Of a stretch of DNA of 22,709 nt, positions 15,707 to 22,152 are shown piece by piece. Within the stretch, counting starts at the first letter, position 1. Each line of letters begins with the position of its first letter. The position numbers were made by a program, and so were the translations under genes. The notes under the pieces are model-generated. The model did not search any database, was not told the origin of the DNA, and saw only the letters and a program-made list of their open reading frames with translations. Origin of the DNA: Chitinophagia bacterium (lineage in GTDB: Bacteria > Bacteroidota > Bacteroidia > Chitinophagales > Chitinophagaceae). The DNA is taken from positions 1-22,709 of the forward strand of contig RGVM01000005.1 of NCBI GenBank assembly GCA_010027295.1, read 5' to 3'.

Positions 15707-15818
15707 AATCCTGTCTACCCTACGAAACGACAAGTTCCGGGCAAAACAACCCGGGATTTTCGTTCTCGCCAGCAAGGGCTGACAAACGAAATACCTGCGC
15801 GAACGATGTAAGCAGGGG
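15707..15818 (+). repeat. Tandem repeat unit 2: degenerate copy of the tRNA-Pro 3' end and terminator
   Basis: It starts with AATCCTGTCTACCC (cf. AATCCTGTCTTCCC of the tRNA), continues with ACGAAACGACAAG and a second weaker hairpin (TTCCGGG/CCCGGGA with one G-T pair, at 15735-15756, then TTTT), and then a second CGCGAACG...GGGGCT block. It lacks the rest of the tRNA. This could be an old attachment-site remnant or a slipped duplication. Confidence 0.65.
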
Positions 15819-15878
15819 CTCTGGGTACTGTTTGATGCATGGCTGATGAATGCCAAAGATGCATTGTGGATTTTACGA

Positions 15879-15905
15879 TTGAAAATGGGGAAAACCGTAC
15901 ATTTG
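15879..15905 (+). promoter_or_regulatory. Promoter of the LytM-CapA operon
   Basis: TACATTTG at 15898-15905 is an exact match to the Bacteroidota -7 element TAnnTTTG. A TTG at 15879-15881 lies 16 bp upstream. It predicts a transcript start near 15911, which is inside the longest open frame of the next gene and so argues for a later translation start. Confidence 0.5.
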
Positions 15906-15934
15906 GAAAATTTTCTCGGAAAAACAATATTCCG

Positions 15935-16957
15935 GTGCGCGTTACGTTGCCTGCCATCCTCTTCTATGCATTACAGCTGACCCTTGCTCCGCGGCTAGGG
16001 CTCGCCGCCTTACGCGATCCAGCCAGCAACGACACCACCCTCAAGGCGCCCAGGCCCAAGTCATTCAGCATCAACGACTCCTCGCGTTTCGAAGCCTGGG
16101 ATCTGATTCTTAACCATCCCGTCTTCAACGAATGCTGGGACAACACCGAAACCTTTCCATACGAAAACACCAGGCTCACCGACCTGCCGGAACACATTGA
16201 AATCCCCCTTCTCCGCCAGGGTGAGCGCTTCACCCTGACCTGGTACGGACGGTTGAACTCCCCCTATGGTCCCCGCAAGGGACGTCATCATCATGGCCTC
16301 GACCTGCAGCTGCATACCGGGGACAGGGTATTCGCGGCCTTCGACGGAATCGTGCGTTATGCGAAATACAACCGCTCAGGCTTCGGGAACTGTATTGTCA
16401 TACGACACTACAACGGCCTGGAAACAGTCTACGCCCACCTGAGTAGGATCGAAGTGCCTGTCAACAGCCTGGTACGTAGCGGCGATCCCATCGGCCGGGG
16501 CGGTAACACAGGCAGGTCATTTGGTTCACACCTGCACTTCGAAGTGCGCTTCAAGGACTTTTCGATCGATCCGGAACGACTCATCGACGTCCATTCAGGT
16601 CAATTGAGAATGGACACCCTGCGATTCACCCGCCATTTGCTGGGGGGTCGCCGATACCCGGGGGACTTGCAGGACGGCACGGAATCTACTGACAGCAGCT
16701 TTGCCACATCCGAGTTGGGTGTACCTGTCTTCTTTTCGGAAACAGAGGATGAACCGGAACCCGTCGTGATCCCTGCCAAAACAAAGTCTGTCCCCAAGAG
16801 CAAGGCAAACAGTCCCGCATATTACACGATCCGGAAAGGCGACAACCTGGGGGTCATACAGCGCAGGACAGGAGTACCTCAGTCGCGTCTACGCAGCCTC
16901 AATCCCGGCATGAATGCAAGGAAGTTGCTTCCTGGAAAGAAGCTTCGCATTCGATGA
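15935..16957 (+). CDS. Secreted M23 (LytM) peptidase with C-terminal LysM domain
   Basis: About 340 residues from the GTG at 15935. The frame is open to an ATG at 15839, but those 32 residues are charged, precede a clear signal peptide (PAILFYALQLTLAPRLGLA) and overlap the promoter, so a GTG at 15935 or TTG at 15947 is preferred. Zinc ligands of the LytM domain are His119 and Asp123 (HHHGLDL), His168 (VYAHLS) and His201 in SHLHFE. The LysM domain lies at about 296-340 (YYTIRKGDNLGVIQRRTGVPQSRL...). It is probably a peptidoglycan hydrolase or a cell-division-type LytM regulator bound to the wall through LysM. All ligands are present, so catalysis is possible. It overlaps the CapA-like gene by four bases. 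Confidence 0.88.
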   Translation: MRVTLPAILFYALQLTLAPRLGLAALRDPASNDTTLKAPRPKSFSINDSSRFEAWDLILNHPVFNECWDNTETFPYENTRLTDLPEHIEIPLLRQGERFTLTWYGRLNSPYGPRKGRHHHGLDLQLHTGDRVFAAFDGIVRYAKYNRSGFGNCIVIRHYNGLETVYAHLSRIEVPVNSLVRSGDPIGRGGNTGRSFGSHLHFEVRFKDFSIDPERLIDVHSGQLRMDTLRFTRHLLGGRRYPGDLQDGTESTDSSFATSELGVPVFFSETEDEPEPVVIPAKTKSVPKSKANSPAYYTIRKGDNLGVIQRRTGVPQSRLRSLNPGMNARKLLPGKKLRIR

Positions 16958-18141
16958 GAAACCTCCCAGCCTTTCTTTGGGCAATCCTCTCGACGGCCTT
17001 CGCCCAGCAAAAGCCTACGGGGCCCCTACCCGCTCAACGAACCAGGGATACCGGCGCCCTTTACAGGGCTATCACACGGGAAGTCGACGTGGGCGCTTCG
17101 GAAGATACGGTTCGCATCGCGGTCGTTGGCGACCTCATGTGCCATTCCACCCAGTTCCAGGCTGCCAAGACTGAGAATGGGTATGACTTTCGGCCGGCCT
17201 TCCAGGCGGTGAAACCCTACCTCTCCTCCGCCGATCTGACATTCGGCAACCTCGAGACGGTCACAGCAGGTGCGGTGGAGAAATTCACCGGCTATCCCAC
17301 TTTCAACACCCCCGTCGAATATCTGGACGCCCTGTCGGACGCAGGTTTCGACGTCCTCACGACCGCCAATAACCATTCGCTCGACAGGCGCTTCATCGGA
17401 GTGGAACGTACGATCGAGGCCCTCGAAGCCAGAGGCCTCATGCACACCGGCACGGCCCGGACGGCCGAGGAGAGGGCCCGTCCGCTCATCGTCACCATTA
17501 AAGGGCTTCGATTGGGTATCCTAGCCTACACATATGGTACAAATGGCATCCCCATGCCCCAGGGGAAACCCTTTGCCGTGAACCTGATGGACACCCTCGT
17601 TATGGCTGGGGATATCCGTACCGCACGGGCTGGAGGCGCCGAAGCCATCGCAGTATTCCTGCACTGGGGACTTGAATACGAGCGTCTGCCCAACGCAAGC
17701 CAGAAGGCCGTCGCCGAATTCCTGGCCCGTCAGGAAGTGTCGCTCGTCATGGGGTCGCACTCGCATGTGCTCCAGCCGACCAGCTGGATAGGAGCTCCTG
17801 GCAACGGCAGCTTCGTGATCTACTCCTTGGGCAACTTCTTCTCCGGACAGCGGAGGGCCTATACCGATGCTGGCATTATCCTGCAACTGAGCCTCTTACG
17901 GGACCGCACGACAGGGAAGGTCCGCACCGGCGACGTTCGCTTCATCCCCACATATGTCTCCACCCTGAATGGATACAAGATCCTGCCGGTGGCTGACGCC
18001 CTGGAGAAGGCCGAGGCACTGGAGGCTTCCGCCAGGTCGGCCATAGCCACCGACCTGATCCGGATGAGGGCTGTCTGGTCAGAGACCTGTACACACCTCT
18101 CAGACAGTGCGACAGGCATACTGCCATACCGGGACAGATGA
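16954..18141 (+). CDS. CapA/PgsA-like metallophosphatase, secreted
   Basis: A 395-residue protein of the CapA (poly-gamma-glutamate biosynthesis, PGA_cap) family, with a calcineurin-like phosphoesterase fold. Signal peptide residues 1-17 (MRNLPAFLWAILSTAFA). Motifs in order: VVGDLMCH (metal Asp60), GNLET (Asn99, Glu101), TTANNHSLD (Asn140, His141), FLHWGLEY, GSHSHVLQP and IYSLGNFF. These are the metal-binding and signature residues of the family. In most bacteria without a polyglutamate capsule its true substrate is unknown; the overlap with a LytM peptidase gene (ATGA, 16954-16957) points to a cell-envelope role. There is no CapB or CapC nearby, so capsule synthesis should not be assumed. 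Confidence 0.88.
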   Translation: MRNLPAFLWAILSTAFAQQKPTGPLPAQRTRDTGALYRAITREVDVGASEDTVRIAVVGDLMCHSTQFQAAKTENGYDFRPAFQAVKPYLSSADLTFGNLETVTAGAVEKFTGYPTFNTPVEYLDALSDAGFDVLTTANNHSLDRRFIGVERTIEALEARGLMHTGTARTAEERARPLIVTIKGLRLGILAYTYGTNGIPMPQGKPFAVNLMDTLVMAGDIRTARAGGAEAIAVFLHWGLEYERLPNASQKAVAEFLARQEVSLVMGSHSHVLQPTSWIGAPGNGSFVIYSLGNFFSGQRRAYTDAGIILQLSLLRDRTTGKVRTGDVRFIPTYVSTLNGYKILPVADALEKAEALEASARSAIATDLIRMRAVWSETCTHLSDSATGILPYRDR

Positions 18142-18160
18142 TCCCATGGGGCCTGCCTAA

Positions 18161-18193
18161 ATAAAACCGGGCGGCATCTTCGAGGCCGCCCGG
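18161..18193 (-). terminator. Terminator after bactofilin
   Basis: CCGGGCGGC (18167-18175) and GCCGCCCGG (18185-18193) form a perfect 9-bp stem. On the minus strand it is followed by TTTTAT. It lies between the convergent CapA-like gene and bactofilin and fits best as the end of the minus-strand operon. Confidence 0.75.
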
Positions 18194-18230
18194 ATGACGA
18201 GTATTTGTTAGTCGACGCGTTCCGATACGA

Positions 18231-18926
18231 TCAGAACCAACGCCTGTCGCTCTCTACGACAAGGTCGGATGAGGCTCGCCGTTCTGGATTCGACTTGGGT
18301 AGAACCTCCTGCACAGGGGCATTATCCGGCACTTGGACAGACGATGCTTCGCCCGTTTGCTGCGAGAGGTCAACCCGCATCATGGCAGGCCTGTTTCCGG
18401 CATCCGCCGCATCTTCCATTCCCCCGTTGGCGACCTTTCGGGCCTTGACTTCCTCCGCCTCTCGCCTGGCCTTCAACGAGTAGATATTGTGCACATTGCT
18501 CCTGCCCTGTTTGATGATCTTCTCCTTCTCCTTGGTGGCGAACTCCGCCATGTCCTCTGGCTTCAGCTTCCTCATGTTCCCGCGGAAGGTCGACTCTTTC
18601 TCCACAAGCACGCTGGAGGCGTGGATATCACCCAGCATGACCGCCGTATCGAACACCTTCACATCCCCCGAGGCATATAGGTTGCCCTCGCAGTATCCGT
18701 AGAGGAGGATATCCTCCGCGAATACATTCCCCTTGATGATGGCATCGGGACCGACGATGATCCTCCGGCACTCGATGATCTGTCCCTCGAACCTCCCGTC
18801 GATGCGCCCGGAACTCGAACGCGCGACCAGGTCGCCGTAGAACTCCATGCCGGTGCTGATGAAAAAATTCTCGGGTGCGACTCTTTCGATGCGGGCGCTC
18901 AGGATACGTTTGAGGAAGGAGGTCAT
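18231..18926 (-). CDS. Bactofilin (polymer-forming cytoskeletal protein)
   Basis: A 231-residue bactofilin. The core at about residues 22-115 is a right-handed beta-helix of short repeated strands: STGMEFYGDLVARSSSGRIDG, FEGQIIECRRIIVGPDAIIKG, VFAEDILLYGYCEGNLYASG and DVKVFDTAVMLGDIHAS. Repeated G-x-I/V turns are diagnostic of the family. The C-terminal half (about 120-231) is charged and low-complexity, probably disordered, and longer than usual. Bactofilins polymerise without nucleotide and place wall enzymes or other proteins at membrane sites. It starts 66 bp downstream of the actin-like gene on the same strand, with no terminator seen between them, so the two are probably co-transcribed. 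A LytM peptidase is close by on the other strand, a partner type seen with bactofilins in other bacteria. Confidence 0.9.
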   Translation of the reverse strand: MTSFLKRILSARIERVAPENFFISTGMEFYGDLVARSSSGRIDGRFEGQIIECRRIIVGPDAIIKGNVFAEDILLYGYCEGNLYASGDVKVFDTAVMLGDIHASSVLVEKESTFRGNMRKLKPEDMAEFATKEKEKIIKQGRSNVHNIYSLKARREAEEVKARKVANGGMEDAADAGNRPAMMRVDLSQQTGEASSVQVPDNAPVQEVLPKSNPERRASSDLVVESDRRWF

Positions 18927-18992
18927 AGGGTACGAATTGAAGGGAGTCTCAAGGGATTCGGATACTCAGGAAAGTGTACCGGGAAAGGCGCC

Positions 18993-20027
18993 TTAGCCGT
19001 TGCGATTGACGGTGACGATTGTCGAGGAGTTGCCGATGTCGAGTCCGATGGAATTGGACACGGAACCGCCGAGGGATGCGGCATGATGGAAATATCCCAC
19101 ACTGGCGACGTTCTGGGGCTCAGACACCACTTCTACGGGTAGGAAGCCGTTGAATTCCTCCTCGAACTGCTCTCTAAGCTCGTTGAACAGGATGCCACCG
19201 CCCACGAGGTAGATGGCCGTGCAACGTTCGAAGTCCTGGTCGGTGAAATGCGAGCGGAAGTTCGGGGAGATGACCTGCTTGTAGTACTGCGTGAGTACTT
19301 CGCGGCGGATATCGCGGAGGTCGATGCGCTTGCGGTGGGCGATCATGAAACCCTTTACGAGCGAGTCATTTAGCTGGAACTCGTTCTTCATGTCGAGGTA
19401 GTGCAGCTTACTGAGCTCGCGCTGGGCGTTGTTGACCACATAGCGCATGCCCCTTGCGCTGAAGCATGTGCGCTGCACCAGTCCGTCGTCGGTCGCCATA
19501 CCACCCTCGGCCGTTCCGTAGCCCAGGCTGATGACGATGAAGTTCCTCGGGTTGCTGTCGGTCACGAGGTTGCCCTTTTTGATGCCGATCACGGCGCCCA
19601 CGATCTCGGGAATGACGTCGAAGCTCTTGAGTTCGATGTTGATGCTGCGGACCCCGCCTTCATGCTTATACGTCTCGTTGTTATAGTCTACCGTGAAGTA
19701 GCGCTGCTCGAGCATGCGTAGCAGGGGCTGGCGGTAGGCGTTATAGGTGGAGTAGGGAAGTCCCAGCGTGATGTTGAAGGGCTTCTCCACGGTCTCCGCG
19801 CAGTTGAGCAGGGCCGACTTGAAGAGGATCTCGAAATCGAGCTGGTCGGGAGCCGCGTTGATCACGCGCTGGGCATCGATACCGTTCTTCTTGGCGAGGT
19901 CTCCCACGAGGTACCACTGACCGTCCACTTTGACCTTCATGCCGGTAAGCAGGGAGGCGGCTGTGTTCTCTGTGTTCCCGTAAGCGGCTTCGAACACGCT
20001 GGGGAAAGAAAAGGAATGCGTTGACAT
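18993..20027 (-). CDS. Actin-like ATPase (ParM/Alp type), apparently circularly permuted
   Basis: 344 residues. Actin-fold motifs are present in an unusual order. The N terminus opens with THSFSFPSVFEAAYGN, and DGQWYLVGDLAKK follows near 35-47; in related proteins (archaeal Ta0583, ALP_N-type ParM) these come after the first hairpin. Phosphate-2 is VISLGYGTAEGG (165-176), with Ser167 where Asp is normal. The adenosine motif is IYLVGGGILF (272-281), then PQNVASVGYFHHA (305-315), which is usually close to the C terminus. Here a further Gly/Ser linker leads to IGLDIGNSSTIVTV (327-340), the phosphate-1 hairpin that belongs at the N terminus. The frame upstream of the ATG has no such motif before its stop near 20133. 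It is followed by bactofilin. Likely role: nucleotide-dependent filament for DNA or envelope positioning; function unproven. Confidence 0.8.
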   Translation of the reverse strand: MSTHSFSFPSVFEAAYGNTENTAASLLTGMKVKVDGQWYLVGDLAKKNGIDAQRVINAAPDQLDFEILFKSALLNCAETVEKPFNITLGLPYSTYNAYRQPLLRMLEQRYFTVDYNNETYKHEGGVRSINIELKSFDVIPEIVGAVIGIKKGNLVTDSNPRNFIVISLGYGTAEGGMATDDGLVQRTCFSARGMRYVVNNAQRELSKLHYLDMKNEFQLNDSLVKGFMIAHRKRIDLRDIRREVLTQYYKQVISPNFRSHFTDQDFERCTAIYLVGGGILFNELREQFEEEFNGFLPVEVVSEPQNVASVGYFHHAASLGGSVSNSIGLDIGNSSTIVTVNRNG

Positions 20028-20081
20028 AGCGAATCTGGGTTTTTGGTAAGATATTGTGTTTGAACGCTGTAGGTAAAAACG

Positions 20082-20114
20082 ACGTTCGTTCTCAAAAATT
20101 GCGCGGACGAACGT
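20082..20114. promoter_or_regulatory. Perfect inverted repeat upstream of the actin-like gene
   Basis: ACGTTCGT (20082-20089) and ACGAACGT (20107-20114) are exact reverse complements separated by 17 bp, 55 bp before the actin-like ATG. It could be an operator or an RNA hairpin; A/T runs flank both sides. No regulator is known. Confidence 0.35.
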
Positions 20115-20180
20115 ATTTTTTCCTGCAACGAGTCAATACCCTTGAGGGTTATTTCGACGAAAGAGAGGTGATATATAAGA

Positions 20181-20211
20181 ATAGAAAGGCCTTCCCTGGG
20201 GGAAGGCCTTA
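20181..20211 (-). terminator. Intrinsic terminator of tRNA-Ser
   Basis: AAGGCCTTCCC (20187-20197) pairs perfectly with GGGAAGGCCTT (20201-20211) with a 3-base loop. On the minus strand it is followed by TCTATTCTT. It lies 8 bases past the tRNA 3' end. Confidence 0.8.
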
Positions 20212-20219
20212 GCAATCTG

Positions 20220-20311
20220 TGGCGGTGAGGGCGGGATTCGAACCCGCGGTACAAGTTTCCCCGTACGGCAGTTTAGCAAACTACTGATTTCAGCCACTCA
20301 TCCACCTCACC
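20220..20311 (-). tRNA. tRNA-Ser(GCT)
   Basis: On the minus strand: acceptor GGTGAGG (from 20311) pairs with CCTCACC (20230-20224), discriminator G, and CCA is encoded (20222-20220). The anticodon loop TTGCTAA within GTTTGCTAAAC gives GCT. A long variable arm and the T loop TTCGAAT are present, as expected for a class II serine tRNA. Confidence 0.97.
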
Positions 20312-20352
20312 CTGATGTAGCCCCTTTGGCGGCATTCACCATTCGGGGACTG

Positions 20353-20384
20353 CAAATTTACGGAATGGGTCCGAGAACCCCAAA
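20353..20384 (-). promoter_or_regulatory. Bacteroidota promoter of tRNA-Ser
   Basis: On the minus strand TTTG (20384-20381), 20 bp, then TAAATTTG (20360-20353): an exact TTTG-N20-TAnnTTTG promoter. It predicts a start near 20346, about 35 nt before the tRNA 5' end, between dnaA and the tRNA. Confidence 0.75.
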
Positions 20385-20418
20385 CCGGTGGCATCCATAT
20401 CTGTCATCCCCGTCGGCC

Positions 20419-21852
20419 TCAGAGGGCTGCCAGCTGCACTTTCTGCTGGAGTTCGATCACATTCTCCCGGAAGATGGGGTCCGTATCCATCAGATCCTTG
20501 ACTGTCTGGCAGGAATGAATGACGGTCGTATGGTCCCTTCCACCGAAATGCTCCCCGATGGTCTTCAGCGAGTTCTTGGTGAAGATCTTGGCCAGGTACA
20601 TCGTGATCTGTCTGGCCTGTACGACCTCTCGCTTTCGGGTTTTCTGGAGCAGCTTGTCATATGACACGTCGTAGAAGTCGCAGACCATCTTCTGAATGTT
20701 CTCGATGGTGACCTCCTTGGATGTCGTACGGATGAAGTTCCGGAGCACTTTCTTGGCGAGTTCCAAGTCAATGTCCCGCTTGTTCAGGGACGACTGGGCC
20801 AGCAGCGATATGAGGGCGCCTTCAAGTTCCCGGACGTTTGTCTGGATGTTGTAGGCTATATATTTTACAACCTCTTTGGGCATCTCAAGTCCGTCGTTGC
20901 GCATCTTCTTCTCGAGTATCTCCATTCGGGTTTCATAGTCCGGTATCTGGAGGTCTGCGCTCAATCCCCATCGGAAGCGGCTCAAGAGCCGCTCCTGGAC
21001 ACCTTCGAGGTCCTTCGGAGGTTTGTCGGAGGTCAGGATGAGCTGCTTACCAGACTGGTGCAGGTGGTTGAAGATGGCGAAGAGTGCGTCCTGAGTCCTT
21101 TCAGCGCGACTGAAAAACTGGATGTCATCTATGATAAGGACATCGATGAGCTGGTAGAAGTGGATGAAGTCGTTGATGGCGTTGTTGCGGGAGTGGTCCT
21201 GAAACTGGTTGATGAACTTCTCAGAACTCACGTAGAGGACTACCTTGTTGGGGTGCAGTCGGGCCACCTCGTTGCCGATGGCCTGTGCCAGGTGGGTCTT
21301 GCCTAGGCCCACGCCGCCATAGATGACCAGTGGGTTGAAGGATGTCGTGCCGGGCTTCTCAGCAACCGTCTTGCCTGCCCTGCGGACGACCCGGTTACAG
21401 TCACCCTCCACGAAGGAGTCGAAGGTGTAGATGGGATTCAACTGTGAATCCACCTGCATCTTCTTGAGTCCCGGAATTACAAAGGGGTTCTTCAGTGGAT
21501 TGTGGATCACCAGCGGAAAGTCCATCTCATTGTTGGTATATGTCCGGAAACCCTGTCCGGCAACGTCCATCGTCAACGGCTTGTTGCCACCGCTGCCGCT
21601 GTCGACCATGATGCGGTACTCCAGCCGGGCATCCTTACCGAGCTCGCGTTTGAGGGTCTTTGCCAGCAGGTTCACATAATGCTCTTCCAGGTATTCGTAG
21701 AAGAACTGGCTGGGGACATGTATCGTCAGCACGTTGTCCTTGAGCGCTACCGGGCGTATGGGCTCGAACCAGGTCTTGAAATGCTGCCATTCCACGATAT
21801 CCCGTATGATCGCGAGACAGTTGTTCCAGACTTGTTCGTGAGTCTTCTGCAT
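20419..21852 (-). CDS. dnaA: Chromosomal replication initiator DnaA
   Basis: A 477-residue AAA+ protein that binds DnaA boxes at the origin and melts it. Domain I (about 1-80, VWNNCLAIIRDIVEWQHFKTWFEPI) is for oligomerisation and helicase contact, followed by a short linker. Domain III holds Walker A GGVGLGKTH (179-187), Walker B LIIDD (239-243) and sensor residues (LTSDKPPKDL, RLLSRF). Domain IV has the DNA-binding helix-turn-helix with GGRDHTTVIHS (437-447). All motifs are intact and the length is normal. It is followed by tRNA-Ser on the same strand. Its upstream region could contain the origin. Confidence 0.98.
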   Translation of the reverse strand: MQKTHEQVWNNCLAIIRDIVEWQHFKTWFEPIRPVALKDNVLTIHVPSQFFYEYLEEHYVNLLAKTLKRELGKDARLEYRIMVDSGSGGNKPLTMDVAGQGFRTYTNNEMDFPLVIHNPLKNPFVIPGLKKMQVDSQLNPIYTFDSFVEGDCNRVVRRAGKTVAEKPGTTSFNPLVIYGGVGLGKTHLAQAIGNEVARLHPNKVVLYVSSEKFINQFQDHSRNNAINDFIHFYQLIDVLIIDDIQFFSRAERTQDALFAIFNHLHQSGKQLILTSDKPPKDLEGVQERLLSRFRWGLSADLQIPDYETRMEILEKKMRNDGLEMPKEVVKYIAYNIQTNVRELEGALISLLAQSSLNKRDIDLELAKKVLRNFIRTTSKEVTIENIQKMVCDFYDVSYDKLLQKTRKREVVQARQITMYLAKIFTKNSLKTIGEHFGGRDHTTVIHSCQTVKDLMDTDPIFRENVIELQQKVQLAAL

Positions 21853-22152
21853 GGGATGGAGGGCGGTTGGATCTCAGAAAAAACTCATGGTCTCTCCGCA
21901 GATGCGAGCTCGCCCGCATAAATGCCACATACCCGTTCGGGGACGCGAGGACATTGGATTTAGAGATGAACGGTGTGCCTGACAGGAGCACAATTCGTCA
22001 TATCGGATGCTCTTCTGATTTCGAGTTATCCAGGCACATGAATGTAGGCATCCCGAATGGGTTTTCCACATCGTGTGGGATAAAAAATTTGCGTCGAGTC
22101 TTCAATCGGGTAGGGGGGCGAAAATAGGAGGGGCGGATGAAAAAAAAATTTT
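21853..22152. other. Region upstream of dnaA: possible DnaA-box cluster (candidate oriC)
   Basis: No gene is seen in these 300 bp. Three sequences resemble the DnaA box TTATCCACA: TTATCCAGG (22026-22034), TTTTCCACA (22062-22070) and, on the other strand, TGTGGGATAA (22074-22083). The last two form an inverted repeat (CCACA-TCG-TGTGG). AT-rich tracts follow, including A9T6 at 22140-22154. Box number is low, so an autoregulatory dnaA promoter is as likely as an origin. Confidence 0.35.

Noticed and set aside
16954..18141. The CapA-like gene as evidence for a poly-gamma-glutamate capsule
   Set aside because: No capB or capC homologue is present, and this family is common in bacteria without such a capsule.
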